Positions 1 to 9,008 of a stretch of DNA of 64,000 nucleotides are shown here, piece by piece. Every line of letters begins with the position of its first letter. Position 1 is the stretch's first letter. The translations under genes and the position numbers were made by a program. The stretch spans positions 291,003 to 355,002 of the forward strand of contig NZ_BMRC01000005.1 of the NCBI RefSeq assembly GCF_014648435.1. Direction: 5' to 3'. The notes under the pieces were generated by a model. The model saw only the letters and a program-made list of their open reading frames with translations. It ran no database searches and was not told where the DNA came from. The stretch is from Nonomuraea spiralis (GTDB lineage: Bacteria; Actinomycetota; Actinomycetes; Streptosporangiales; Streptosporangiaceae).

Positions 1-76
1 GGACACCCCTGCCTATGTACGCACCCGGCCCATCATTTCCGACTGTTTGCCACAATGACCGTCCGTCAGTGACCGA

Positions 77-3000
77 TTACGGACAGACCTTCCGGTAAGG
101 GGCCTCGGTCACGTACGCCCGCCACTCGGCCGGCGTCAGCGGCGCGCCCGACCGCGCGCAGATCGCGGCGGCCATCTTCGCGGGCTCCACCGGACGCTCG
201 TGCGGCAGGCCGGCCCGGTCGACGGTCGTCACCGCCGTCCCGTCGGCGGAGAACGCCAGCGCGCTGACGCCGCCCACGTCGCCGTCGCGCAGGAGGCCGA
301 GGGGTGTGCCGGTCGCCAGGTCGAGCAGCTGGACCCGGCCGGACTTCGTGCCGACCGCGATCACGTTCTCGCGCGGCGACATGGTCGCGTCACCGACGAG
401 TTCGCCACCCTGACCCACCTGGCCGGCACGGCGGCGGCCGGCCATGTCGAACGCGGTCACCCGGCCGCGCCCGTCCACGACCGCCACCGAGGAGCCGTCA
501 TGGGAGAACACGAAGTCGATGACGGTGGAGTCCTGGCCGCTCATGCCGAACGGCGCGCCGAGCTGCCTGCCCGTCGTCGCGTCGAGCAGCCGCAGGTCGT
601 GACCGGGCGTGTCGGCCGACTTCGTGCCGGCGACCGCGAGGGTCCGGCCGTCGGGGGCGAACCTGACGCCGCTGACGTTGGTGAACCGTACCGACCACAG
701 GGCGCGGCGGGTCTTCCAGTCCCACACGGCCAGCCTCCGCTCGTCGGCGTCGCCATCGGCGGCGTACTGCACGGCGGCCAGGCGGGCGCCGCCGGGGGCG
801 AAGGCCAGCAGGTCGGTCGCCTGCGGCCGGCCCGCGAGGTCCGGACGCCACTGCGCCAGCGGGCGGCGGGTGGCGACGTCGATGACGACGATCCCGCCGG
901 GGGCGCCCACGGCGGCCAGGCGGCTGTCAGGACTGAACGCGGCGGCCGTAGCGGCCCCGGAGCCGCCCCCGGCCACCTTGACCACAGGCCGCATCCCACC
1001 CCCACCGCCCGCCTTGTCCGCTGTGCCCGCCTTGTTCTCCTTGTTCGCAGGCCGGTCGCCGGTGTAGACGGTGCCGTCCTCGCCCACGGCGAGCAGATGG
1101 CGGGCGTCCGGGCTCAGCTCGGGTTGCCCCCACGGCGTCGCGTCCGCCGCCTTGACCGGCAGGTCGGCCAGGTCCACGGTGAGCACGCGGTCCTCGCTCA
1201 GGTACCGCATCCCGCTCCCGTCGAACCCCACCTGCGGGGCCTGTGAGCCGTTGTCGGCGCCGGTGGGCAGGGTGATCGTGGTGAGATGCTCGTCGAAGGC
1301 CCGCCACACCTGGATCTGCGACTCGGTCACCGAGGCGAACAGCCGGCCGTCCGGGCTGACGGTGAGCTCGCCGCGGTTCCACGGCATGACGCCGGTCTGC
1401 AGAGTGAGGTCCCGGGAACGGCCGCCCTTCACCGGCGTCGCGGTCAGGTCGTCCCGGGTCTCCTCGATCAGGTCGCCGCCGCCGGCCGTGACGGCCAGGG
1501 GAGCCCGGCAGTCGCAGGCGGCGGCGGGCGGCTGGGCCTGCTCCAGGCGCAGGCCCGGCAGGCCACGCCGCTCCACCCGGCCGTGCGCGCCGCCGCCGCG
1601 CACGTAGATCGCATCGCCGGCCGCCGTCATGGCGCCGTCGTAGGCGGAGATGGCCTTGCGGGTGCCGCGTTCGAGGTCCCAGACGTGGTCGTGCCGGTGG
1701 CCGTCGCCGTCGGTGTAGGTGGTCATCACGTAACGGTCGACGGTGCCGTACCGGCCGTAGAGCTGCACGTCGCGGGCCATCGGCAGGGACCGTACGACCC
1801 GGCCGGCGCCCGGCCGCCACACCACGAGCCGCCTGGACGTGGTGAGCAGCAGGTCCCGGCCGCTGGGCGACAGGGCGGCGGCCACCGGCGACTCGCCCTT
1901 GAGACCGAGCTTCGCGACGCCGCCCGCCCGCCTGCCGGTACGCAGGTCCCACAACCTGATCGCGTCGCCGCCCACGCTGGCCAGGATCCGGCCGTCGCGG
2001 CTCAGCGCGCGTACGGTGTCGGCGGCCCCCGCCGGATCCCTGAACACAGCCACCTCGCGCTGCGCGAGCGCGGTCGTCAGCGCCGCGCGCGCCTGCGCCG
2101 ACCCAGCCAGCCGCCACGCGGCCACGCTGAGCTGCATCGCCGTCCGCGGGTCGGTGTACCGTAACGTGCCCGCGACCTGCGCCAGCCGCGCCCCCTCGGC
2201 CCGGTCACGCTGCGCCGCCACCGCGTCGGCCCGCTCGTCGGCCAGCACACTCTGCTGGACGGCCAGCCCTCCTGCGACCAGCGAGATCACCAGCAGCCCG
2301 GCCAGGCTGAGCGTGACCAGCCGGTTGCGCCTGGCCCTGCCCCTGGCGAGCCGGGCGCCCGCGTCCAGGAAGTCCCGTTCGAGGGGGGACAGGGTGATGT
2401 TGCGGCGCTCGGTGGCCGCCCACCGCAGCGCGCTGTCCAGGCTCTGGCCCTGGAACAGGTCGCCGTCCCTGCGCCCGGTCTGGTGCCAGCGCCTGGCGGC
2501 GGTCAGGATCTCCCGGTGGGCGGCCAGGCCGTCCTTGTTCGCCTCGATCCAGCGGCGATAGCGCGGCCAGGCGTGCGGCAGGGCGGGCCGCGACAACCAC
2601 ACCTCCTCGCCGTCGCGGCCGAGCAGGTAGCCGAAGACGTCCATGATCCGGGCCACGGCCGCCGACTCCCGCGCCGGCCTGCCCTCGGTCAGCTCCGAGA
2701 GGGCGGCCCGGCGTACGGTCAGCTCGTCGCGCTCGCCGATGGTCACCAGCCGCAGGAAGACCTCGGCGGCCAGCTCGCGCTCGTCGCGGGTGAGCATCCC
2801 GTACGCCTGCTCGGCCAGTGTGCCGAGCCCCGGGTCGTCGGCGGTTCCTGTCATGCCGGCCGCCTGCCCGCTGCCCTGGGCCAGCAGATGGGCGGTGTCG
2901 AGCCCGCTCTCGGCGCTGACCAGGGCCAGCAGGAGCTGCCTGGCGGTGGGCCGCCGTGCCGGGTCCTTGTCCAGCGCGACGCCCACCAGCGGGCGCATCG

Positions 3001-3727
3001 AGCCGGGCAGCACGCCGAGGTCGGGGTTGGCCGACAACACGCGGTGCATGACGCCGCCCAGGCTCTCGGCCTCGAACGGGTCGGCGCCGGTCGCGGCGTA
3101 CAACATGATGCCGCCCCAGGCGAAGACGTCGGCGGGCATCCCCGCCCGCTGCCCGGTGAACACCTCCGGCGCCATGTACGTCGGCGTGCCGGTGACCAGC
3201 CCGGTCTCGGTCAGCGACATCTCCGCCGTCCGCGCGATCCCGAAGTCGATGACGCGCGGGCCGTCCGGGCCGAGCAGCACGTTGTCGGGCTTCAGGTCGC
3301 GGTGGACCACCCCGGCGTCGTGGATCGCGGTCAGCGCGGTCGCCACCGCGGTGGCGAGCCGGTGCAGGTCGGCGCCGCCGAACCGGCGGCCCTCGGAGAC
3401 GGCCTTGCGCAGGCTCGGGCCCTCGACGTACTCGCTGACGATGTACGGCCGGGGCCCGTCCAGCACGGCCTCGACGACGGGGGCGGTGCAGAACGCGGCC
3501 ACCCGCCGCGCCGCGGTCACCTCCCTGGCGAGCTGGCGCGCCTGGTCGCCGTGCAGGACCTTGACGGCCACCCGCCGGCCGTCCTCGGCGTAGGCCTCGT
3601 AGACCACGCCCTGCCCGCCCGCGCCGAGCCGCCCGGCGAGCCAGTAACCCCCGAGGCGCTGCGGGTCGCCCTCGATCAACATGTCCACGGCGGGTTGGAT
3701 GCACACTTTCCCGGGAAAGTTGCGCAC
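77..3727 (-). CDS. Membrane Ser/Thr protein kinase with C-terminal WD40-like beta-propeller
   Basis: Hanks-type kinase of about 1216 residues. The glycine loop GAGGQGVVYE lies at residues 35-45, the ATP lysine in VAVK at about 56, HRDLKPDN at 142-149, DFG at 161-163 and APE at 186-188, so the kinase looks active. A single transmembrane helix at about 466-488 is followed by a helical stretch and then repeated WD40-like blades from about 550 to the end. This is the usual actinobacterial layout of cytoplasmic kinase, membrane anchor and extracytoplasmic or protein-binding propeller. The GTG at 3727 has an AGGCGGG-like site and nearly follows the hydrolase stop (3741). An ATG at 3682 just before the conserved LGGYWLAGRLG start is the alternative. 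Same strand as the meta-cleavage genes, but a functional link is only positional. Confidence 0.9.
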   Translation of the reverse strand: MRNFPGKVCIQPAVDMLIEGDPQRLGGYWLAGRLGAGGQGVVYEAYAEDGRRVAVKVLHGDQARQLAREVTAARRVAAFCTAPVVEAVLDGPRPYIVSEYVEGPSLRKAVSEGRRFGGADLHRLATAVATALTAIHDAGVVHRDLKPDNVLLGPDGPRVIDFGIARTAEMSLTETGLVTGTPTYMAPEVFTGQRAGMPADVFAWGGIMLYAATGADPFEAESLGGVMHRVLSANPDLGVLPGSMRPLVGVALDKDPARRPTARQLLLALVSAESGLDTAHLLAQGSGQAAGMTGTADDPGLGTLAEQAYGMLTRDERELAAEVFLRLVTIGERDELTVRRAALSELTEGRPARESAAVARIMDVFGYLLGRDGEEVWLSRPALPHAWPRYRRWIEANKDGLAAHREILTAARRWHQTGRRDGDLFQGQSLDSALRWAATERRNITLSPLERDFLDAGARLARGRARRNRLVTLSLAGLLVISLVAGGLAVQQSVLADERADAVAAQRDRAEGARLAQVAGTLRYTDPRTAMQLSVAAWRLAGSAQARAALTTALAQREVAVFRDPAGAADTVRALSRDGRILASVGGDAIRLWDLRTGRRAGGVAKLGLKGESPVAAALSPSGRDLLLTTSRRLVVWRPGAGRVVRSLPMARDVQLYGRYGTVDRYVMTTYTDGDGHRHDHVWDLERGTRKAISAYDGAMTAAGDAIYVRGGGAHGRVERRGLPGLRLEQAQPPAAACDCRAPLAVTAGGGDLIEETRDDLTATPVKGGRSRDLTLQTGVMPWNRGELTVSPDGRLFASVTESQIQVWRAFDEHLTTITLPTGADNGSQAPQVGFDGSGMRYLSEDRVLTVDLADLPVKAADATPWGQPELSPDARHLLAVGEDGTVYTGDRPANKENKAGTADKAGGGGGMRPVVKVAGGGSGAATAAAFSPDSRLAAVGAPGGIVVIDVATRRPLAQWRPDLAGRPQATDLLAFAPGGARLAAVQYAADGDADERRLAVWDWKTRRALWSVRFTNVSGVRFAPDGRTLAVAGTKSADTPGHDLRLLDATTGRQLGAPFGMSGQDSTVIDFVFSHDGSSVAVVDGRGRVTAFDMAGRRRAGQVGQGGELVGDATMSPRENVIAVGTKSGRVQLLDLATGTPLGLLRDGDVGGVSALAFSADGTAVTTVDRAGLPHERPVEPAKMAAAICARSGAPLTPAEWRAYVTEAPYRKVCP
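3705..3720. promoter_or_regulatory. 16-bp perfect palindrome at the kinase 5' end
   Basis: ACTTTCCCGGGAAAGT is its own reverse complement with no spacer. It lies between the hydrolase stop (3741) and the ATG at 3682, one of two possible kinase starts. With no loop or T-run it is not a typical terminator; a regulator site is possible. If the GTG at 3727 is used, it is simply early coding sequence. Confidence 0.4.
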
Positions 3728-3740
3728 CGCCCGCCTGGGG

Positions 3741-4586
3741 TCAGTTGTTCGCGATGAAGTCGGCGACCAGCCGGTTGAACTCGTCGGCGTGCTCGATCAT
3801 CGCCCAGTGCCCGCACCGGTTGAGCAGCACCAGCCGGCTGTGCGGGATGTTGGCCAGCAGGTACAGCGAGGTCTCGAACGACACCACGCGGTCGTCGCGG
3901 CCGTGGATGAGCAGCGTCGGCACCTGGATCCCCGGCAGCAGCTCCGGCCTGACCCACTTCGGCAGCGGGGCGCCCTTCGGCAGGCCGTCCACGTAGTTGC
4001 GCAGGTGGTCGGGGCGGGCGAGCGCGGCGTCCGAACGCGCCTGGCACAGTTCGGGGGTGGCGAACCGCGCCTTGTCGTAGACCATGATCTCGACAAGCCT
4101 GCGCATGTTCTCCGGGCTCGCGTCCCGGTAGGCCTCGATCAGCACCTTCAGCCCCTCGGACGGGCCGTCGCCGGCGCCGAAGAGCGTGGGGATCCGGCCG
4201 ACCGGCGGTCCCATGGTGATCAGGTGCGAGATCCGGCCGGGGTGCTCGGTGGCCAGCCGCAGGGAGGTCTGGCCGCCCATCGAGTTGCCGACGAACGCGG
4301 CCTTCTCGATGCCGAGGGCGTCCAGGAACTGGATCACCGCCTCCACGTGGTCGAGCCGGTCGACGGTCGCCGGGTCCGACTCGCCCCAGCCGGGCATGTC
4401 GACGGCGTAGACGTGGAAGTGATCGGCCAGCGCCTCGATGTTGCCGGCGAAGTTGCTCCATCCGGTCGCGCCCGGTCCGCTGCCGTGCAGCAGCACGACC
4501 GGATGGCCGGAGCCCGCCTCGTAGTAGCGCAGCTTCCAGTCCGCCGTCTGCACCGTGCGCGCGATGTCCTTGGCGTCGAGCGTCAT
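3741..4586 (-). CDS. Meta-cleavage product C-C hydrolase (alpha/beta hydrolase)
   Basis: 281-residue alpha/beta hydrolase of the meta-cleavage-product hydrolase family (BphD/HsaD/MhpC type). These enzymes split the C-C bond of the ring-opened dienoate to give 2-hydroxypenta-2,4-dienoate and an acid. The oxyanion-loop motif HGSGPGA is at 34-40, the nucleophile in GNSMGG at S102, the acid in GRDD at about 231-232 and the histidine in CGHW at H260. The ATG overlaps the dioxygenase stop by one base (TGATG), which indicates translational coupling. It is the third gene of the hydroxylase-dioxygenase-hydrolase block. The natural substrate cannot be read from the sequence. Confidence 0.9.
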   Translation of the reverse strand: MTLDAKDIARTVQTADWKLRYYEAGSGHPVVLLHGSGPGATGWSNFAGNIEALADHFHVYAVDMPGWGESDPATVDRLDHVEAVIQFLDALGIEKAAFVGNSMGGQTSLRLATEHPGRISHLITMGPPVGRIPTLFGAGDGPSEGLKVLIEAYRDASPENMRRLVEIMVYDKARFATPELCQARSDAALARPDHLRNYVDGLPKGAPLPKWVRPELLPGIQVPTLLIHGRDDRVVSFETSLYLLANIPHSRLVLLNRCGHWAMIEHADEFNRLVADFIANN

Positions 4587-5533
4587 CAGTTGGCCTCCTC
4601 GTTCGGCGCGGGCTCGTTCGGCGCCGGCGCGGCGGCCAGCAGGCCGGCGACGACGCCCGGCGGGCGGTGGCCCCAGCTGTGCAGCTTGTCGAGCGTCTTC
4701 ACCTCCCACGTCTCGTCGTCGATGATCAGTCCGCCCCAGCCGTACTCGACGCTGAAGCCCGAGGGGGTGAAGACGTAGAAGCTGAACATGTGGTCGTTCG
4801 GATGCATGCCGAGCGTCATCTCGAACGGCCGCTTGGCGTCCATGCACCGGTCGTAGGCCAGGCCGACGTCGCGGATGTCGGTCACCTCGGCCATGAAGTG
4901 GTGGGTCTTCTTCGGCGAGGGCAGGTCGCCGAAGGCCACGGTGTGGTGGCGGCCGTTGCAGTGCAGGAAGATCAGGTCGGCGACCACCCCCGGGGCCAGC
5001 TCCTCGACGATGACGTCGCTGATCTTGAAGCCGAGCAGGTCGACGTAGAAGTGCAGGTACGTCTCCCGCGCGACACCGTGCGCCAGGAGGACCTGGTGGC
5101 CCGCGCCGCCGGCGCCCGTCACGAACCCGCCGAGCAGTTTCTCGGACTCGAACGGCGTCGCGGCGTCGGCCAGCCCGGTGACCAGCTCGACCCGGTTGCC
5201 CATGGGGTCGGTGGTGATGAAGATCCGCTCCACCTTGCGGGCGGCGGCGAGGGCCGCGTCGCCCTGCGCGACCTCGACCCCGGCCGCGCGAACCTTCTCC
5301 ACCAGCGCGTCGAGCGCGGCGGCGTCCGAGACCTCGTAGCCGGTGGCGGCCAGGTCGTCGGCGGGCCCGCCGGTGACGATCCAGCGGTGGGCCTTCTCGT
5401 CGGTACGCAGGGTGAACCCGCCGTCGATCTTCTCCCCGAACTGCATGCCCAGCAGCTCGACGGCGAAGTGCTCCCAGTCGGCGAGGTCGCCGACCTCGTA
5501 GACGACGTAACCGAGCTCCTTGACTCCGGACAT
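4586..5533 (-). CDS. Type I extradiol catechol dioxygenase (VOC fold)
   Basis: 315-residue two-domain vicinal-oxygen-chelate dioxygenase of the BphC/HsaC/HppB type, which opens catechols by meta cleavage. The Fe(II) ligands are visible as H146 in GHQVLL, a histidine at 211-212 in KTHHFMAEV, and E263 in FSVEYGWGG. The catalytic histidine pair GRHHTVAFG is at 196-197. The start has a clean AAGGAGAAG site. It is 45 bases downstream of the hydroxylase and overlaps the hydrolase by one base. This is a VOC-type enzyme, not the LigB-type MhpB of E. coli, so the cluster resembles the Rhodococcus hpp genes more than the enteric mhp set (family knowledge). Confidence 0.92.
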   Translation of the reverse strand: MSGVKELGYVVYEVGDLADWEHFAVELLGMQFGEKIDGGFTLRTDEKAHRWIVTGGPADDLAATGYEVSDAAALDALVEKVRAAGVEVAQGDAALAAARKVERIFITTDPMGNRVELVTGLADAATPFESEKLLGGFVTGAGGAGHQVLLAHGVARETYLHFYVDLLGFKISDVIVEELAPGVVADLIFLHCNGRHHTVAFGDLPSPKKTHHFMAEVTDIRDVGLAYDRCMDAKRPFEMTLGMHPNDHMFSFYVFTPSGFSVEYGWGGLIIDDETWEVKTLDKLHSWGHRPPGVVAGLLAAAPAPNEPAPNEEAN

Positions 5534-5549
5534 CTCTCTTCTCCTTCTC

Positions 5550-5576
5550 GGGTGACGCGGGTGACGCGGGTGACGG
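5550..5576. repeat. Three tandem 9-bp repeats in the hydroxylase-dioxygenase gap
   Basis: GGGTGACGC occurs twice in direct succession, followed by GGGTGACGG. The run fills most of the 45-base gap between the hydroxylase stop and the dioxygenase ribosome site. It looks like replication-slippage sequence and may only set spacing. Confidence 0.7.
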
Positions 5577-5578
5577 AT

Positions 5579-7123
5579 TCAGGCGGGCACGGCGAGGCCG
5601 CTGACGTCGGCCGCGGCGACGAACTTGTCGGGACGGACCGCCACGGCGCGGGCGCCGTACCGGCGCAGCCACGGCAGGAGCACCTCGTCGAGGTCCACCA
5701 GCTCCTCCGGCCCCCGCGTGTACGCCGTCTTCGGCCGTACGGCGAGGTAGCGGGCGCCGAGCGCGTCCCAGCCGGCCTTCTCCGCAGCCGTCAGCAGGGT
5801 CGCGGGGTCGACGTCGTCGCCGAGCAGCACGAAGCCGTCGCCGAGGAGGTCGTCCAGGCGCGCCATCCGGCCCGCGGTGTCACCGGCGATCGGCTGCGGG
5901 ACCATCCGGCCGACGATGCTGGTGTCGCCCAGCGGCCCCCTGATCCAGCCGCCCTCCAGCACCGGCGGCGCGGTCAGCGGCGGCTCGTACGGGGTGACCG
6001 TGTTCTCGGGGACCGCGTTCATCGCGGCCTGCTCCTCCTCCGACAGCTCCTGCTTGATGACCCGTCCGAGCTGGACCGCGAGACCGGTGTAGAAGGCGGT
6101 GTTCGGCCGCCGTTCGGCCTCGTAGGTGTCCAGCCAGCTCTCCGGCAGCTCGCCCTTGAGCACGCGGGCGAGCTTCCAGCCCAGGTTGTGGGCGTCGCGC
6201 ATCCCGGACTGCATCCCGGCCCCGGCCCACGGCGGCATCAGGTGGGCCGCGTCCCCGGCCAGGAACACCCGGTCCTTGCGCCAGGTGTCGCCCATCCGGA
6301 CGTGGTGCTTGTAGAAGGCGTGCCGGTGGATCTCGACGTCGTCCTCGGTGACGCCGAGCGCCTTGAGCAGCGGCCAGACCTCGACGCTGGTCGGGTAGTC
6401 CGCGGGGGACTCGTCGGGCTTGAGCGGGATCTCCCAGCGGTGGTTGCCGGCGGAGAGCGCGATGTCGACGACCGGCCGCTCCTTGTCCGACCAGAAGGTC
6501 AGGAAGTCCCGGTCGGGCCACCAGCGCTTGACGCGGCAGTCGATGACCACCCACGTGACGTCGTTGGTGTCGCCCAGCAGGCGGCAGCCCACCTCGTTCC
6601 GGATCGTGCTGGTGCCGCCGTCGGCGCCGATCGCGTACCGGGCGCGGGTGGTGCGGGTCCGGCCGGTCTCGGTGTCCGTCGAGGTGACGGTGACGCCGTC
6701 GGCGTCCTGGTCGATGCCGGTGACCTCGGCGCCGTAGTGGACGGTGACGCGGTCGCGGTGCTCCTGCGCGGCCGCGCGCAGCTCGGCCTCCATCGTCGGC
6801 TGGTAGATGTTGTAGAAGCGCGCCTTACGGCCCAGCGTGGAGGGCGGGTGCTCGATCCGCATGATCTCCGTGCCGCCGTACGTGATCCAGCGCAGGGCCC
6901 GCTGGGGGTCGATCTTCTTCTCGATCCGCTCGTCGATGCCGAGGTCCTGGAAGATCCGCATCGTCCAGTCGTTGACGGTCACGGCCCGGGCCCGGGGATA
7001 GATGTCCCGGTCCCGTTCCAGGGCGACGGCGGAGACGCCGTACCTGGCGAGGGTGAGCGCGGCGATCACGCCGGTCGGGCCGTACCCGACGATCGCGACG
7101 TCCGCGTCGTAGCTGTCGGTCAT
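5579..7123 (-). CDS. FAD-dependent aromatic hydroxylase (MhpA/HppA-like)
   Basis: 514-residue class A flavoprotein monooxygenase, which adds an ortho hydroxyl to a phenolic ring using NAD(P)H. The N-terminal FAD-binding GYGPTG is at 13-18, the central DG motif is in GADGGTSTIR, and the second FAD motif is in FLAGDAAH followed by PPWAGAGMQSGMRD. It most resembles 3-(3-hydroxyphenyl)propionate hydroxylases. The start MTDSYDADVAI is chosen because it leads straight into the Rossmann strand and has GGAG upstream. It is the first gene of the block and divergent from the TetR gene, with the TetR-type palindrome 43 bases before the start. With the two genes downstream it supplies hydroxylation, ring cleavage and hydrolysis. 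Confidence 0.9.
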   Translation of the reverse strand: MTDSYDADVAIVGYGPTGVIAALTLARYGVSAVALERDRDIYPRARAVTVNDWTMRIFQDLGIDERIEKKIDPQRALRWITYGGTEIMRIEHPPSTLGRKARFYNIYQPTMEAELRAAAQEHRDRVTVHYGAEVTGIDQDADGVTVTSTDTETGRTRTTRARYAIGADGGTSTIRNEVGCRLLGDTNDVTWVVIDCRVKRWWPDRDFLTFWSDKERPVVDIALSAGNHRWEIPLKPDESPADYPTSVEVWPLLKALGVTEDDVEIHRHAFYKHHVRMGDTWRKDRVFLAGDAAHLMPPWAGAGMQSGMRDAHNLGWKLARVLKGELPESWLDTYEAERRPNTAFYTGLAVQLGRVIKQELSEEEQAAMNAVPENTVTPYEPPLTAPPVLEGGWIRGPLGDTSIVGRMVPQPIAGDTAGRMARLDDLLGDGFVLLGDDVDPATLLTAAEKAGWDALGARYLAVRPKTAYTRGPEELVDLDEVLLPWLRRYGARAVAVRPDKFVAAADVSGLAVPA

Positions 7124-7165
7124 GCGCTGACTCCGTTCTCGACCGCACGCCTCGATGCGGCACTT

Positions 7166-7187
7166 TTGGACCAAACGTTCGGTCCAA
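7166..7187. promoter_or_regulatory. 22-bp TetR-type operator
   Basis: The site begins TTGGACC, has AACGTT at its centre and ends GGTCCAA. Twenty of 22 positions are symmetric; one base pair breaks the dyad. It lies between the divergent hydroxylase (start 7123) and TetR (start 7337) genes. That position suggests TetR represses the hydroxylase block and probably itself. Confidence 0.75.
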
Positions 7188-7336
7188 TTGTGAGGAGACT
7201 AACAATGACCTGCGGCAACGTGTCAAGAGCTGGGCCGAACGAGTTCCGCACATCACGGCCGGACCGCTGGACGAGTCGCCCCTCCGGGGTCCCTAGACTT
7301 CGGCAGGTGGAGAAGTCCGCGCAGGAGGCGCACAAC

Positions 7337-8020
7337 GTGAACAGCCGCGGCCGGCGGTCCCGGCAGGAGATCCTCGACGCGGCCGCCCGGGTGATGTCCG
7401 TACGCGGCTACGCCGGCACGTCGATCTCGACGCTCGTGAAGGAGACGGGCCTGCCGAAGAGCGCCTTCTACCACCACTTCGAGTCCAAGGCGGGGCTGTT
7501 GTCCGCCGTCATGGCCCAGGGGGCGAAGGGCTTCTTCGACGCCATGCGCGAGGCCCACCGCGACCCGCCGGCGGGCGGCACCCCCCGCGAGCGGCTGGGC
7601 TGGTACCTGCGGAAGACCGGCGAGGTCTTCGTGCACCGGGAGGAGTTCCTGCGCCTGCTGCTGGTGCTGGTGATGAGCAACGAGGCCGCCGAGGCCCCGG
7701 AAGCGACGCTGACCGTGAGCGAGGTCCGCGGCGAGGGGCGCGACCACATGCGGCACATGATCCGCTCGTCGTTCGCCGGCGAGGGCGAGGACGCCGCGAA
7801 CGCGGTCGCCGACGCCCTCGCCCACTTCGGCATGGCCGGGTTCGACGGCGCCTTCGTCTCGCTCCAGTCCGGCGACGGCAAGCCGATCTCGGAGTTCATG
7901 GAGCAGCTCGCCGACGCCATGGTGGCGATCGGCGAGGCGCTGATCGCCGCCCGCCGGGGCGCCGGCGAGCCGGGCGAGCCGGTCAGGCGGGCTGCTTCTC
8001 CCGCTCGGCGACGAGCGTGA
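7337..8020 (+). CDS. TetR-family regulator
   Basis: 227-residue TetR repressor. The N-terminal helix-turn-helix runs from [19 protein letters not shown] to [14 protein letters not shown], followed by an all-helical ligand domain. The GTG at 7337 is chosen because AGGAGG lies 8 bases upstream and [12 protein letters not shown] is a normal TetR start; a GTG at 7307 is in frame but poorly placed. It is divergent from the hydroxylase block with a palindromic operator between. Its last 38 bases overlap the convergent aldolase 3' end. The ligand is likely a pathway aromatic or its CoA or acid product, but this is not visible. Confidence 0.9.
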   Translation: MNSRGRRSRQEILDAAARVMSVRGYAGTSISTLVKETGLPKSAFYHHFESKAGLLSAVMAQGAKGFFDAMREAHRDPPAGGTPRERLGWYLRKTGEVFVHREEFLRLLLVLVMSNEAAEAPEATLTVSEVRGEGRDHMRHMIRSSFAGEGEDAANAVADALAHFGMAGFDGAFVSLQSGDGKPISEFMEQLADAMVAIGEALIAARRGAGEPGEPVRRAASPARRRA

Positions 8021-9008
8021 GGGCGATGTCGACGATCATGTCCTCCTGCCCGCCGACCAGCCGGCGGCGGCCGCACTCCATCAGGATGTCGCGCACGTCC
8101 ACGCCGTACCGCGCGGCGGCGCTCTCCGCGTGCCGCAGGAACGACGAGTAGACCCCGGCGTACCCCAGGGTCAGGGTCTCCCGGTCCACCCGCACCGGAC
8201 GGTCCTGCAACGGCCGGACGATGTCGTCGGCGGCGTCCTGGAGCTGGAACAGGTCGCAGCGGTGCTCGAAGTCCGAGTGGTCGGCGACCGCGATGAACGC
8301 CTCCAGCGGGCAGTTGCCCGCGCCCGCGCCGTGACCGGCCAGCGACGCGTCGACCCGGTAGACGCCGTTCTCGACCGCGACGACGGAGTTGGCCACCGAC
8401 AGCGACAGGTTCTCGTGGGCGTGGATGCCGATCTCGGTCCCGGCGTCGAGGACCTCGCGGTACGCGCGCACCCGCGCGGCCACGTCGTTCATCGTGAGCC
8501 GGCCGCCGGAGTCGGTGACGTAGACGCAGTGGGCGCCGTACGACTCCATGAGCTTGGCCTGCCGGGCCAGCTCCTCCGGCGGGGCCATGTGGGAGAGCAT
8601 CAGGAACCCGGACACGTCCATGCCGATCTCCCGCGCCGCGGCGATGTGCTGCGCGGAGATGTCGGCCTCGGTGCAGTGCGTGGCGACCCGGACGGAACGC
8701 ACGCCGAGGTCGTGGGCGCGCTTCAGCTCGTCGACGGTGCCGACGCCCGGCAGCAGCAACGTGGTGAGACGGGCGTTCACCAGCACCGACGCCGCCGCCT
8801 CGATCCACTCCCAGTCCGTGTGCGACCCGGGACCGTAGTTGAGCGACCCTCCGGCCAGGCCGTCGCCGTGCGCGACCTCGATCGCGTCGACGCCGGCCCG
8901 GTCGAGCGCCGTGACGATGCGCTTGACGTCCTCCGGAGTCATCCGATGGCGTACGGCGTGCATGCCGTCGCGCAGCGTGACGTCCTGGACGAAGATCGGA
9001 GTACCCAT
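7983..9008 (-). CDS. mhpE: 4-hydroxy-2-oxovalerate aldolase
   Basis: 341-residue DmpG/MhpE/HsaF-family aldolase, which splits 4-hydroxy-2-oxovalerate (or a homologue) into pyruvate and acetaldehyde (or propanal). The TIM-barrel start [13 protein letters not shown] gives R13-D14 and the base histidine. The metal-binding HAHEN is at 196-200, followed by the communication-domain region. The ATG overlaps the aldehyde dehydrogenase stop by one base, as expected for partners that form a channelling complex. Last gene of the lower-pathway block and convergent with tetR. Confidence 0.95.
   Translation of the reverse strand: MGTPIFVQDVTLRDGMHAVRHRMTPEDVKRIVTALDRAGVDAIEVAHGDGLAGGSLNYGPGSHTDWEWIEAAASVLVNARLTTLLLPGVGTVDELKRAHDLGVRSVRVATHCTEADISAQHIAAAREIGMDVSGFLMLSHMAPPEELARQAKLMESYGAHCVYVTDSGGRLTMNDVAARVRAYREVLDAGTEIGIHAHENLSLSVANSVVAVENGVYRVDASLAGHGAGAGNCPLEAFIAVADHSDFEHRCDLFQLQDAADDIVRPLQDRPVRVDRETLTLGYAGVYSSFLRHAESAAARYGVDVRDILMECGRRRLVGGQEDMIVDIALTLVAEREKQPA

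Noticed and set aside
2483..3757. Plus-strand frame of 424 codons opposite the kinase
   Set aside because: Shadow of the kinase domain; no domain or ribosome site.
5550..5576. Tandem 9-bp repeats considered as iterons or a regulator array
   Set aside because: Only three copies in a short intra-operon gap with no AT-rich region; slippage is the simpler explanation.
4667..7336. Long plus-strand frame reaching into the TetR gene
   Set aside because: It is antisense to the dioxygenase and hydroxylase genes, with shadow composition; the TetR start is fixed by AGGAGG at 7323-7328.
7983..8020. Possible frameshift at the TetR/aldolase 3' ends
   Set aside because: Both proteins have full-length, plausible C-termini; the 38-base convergent overlap is real rather than an error.
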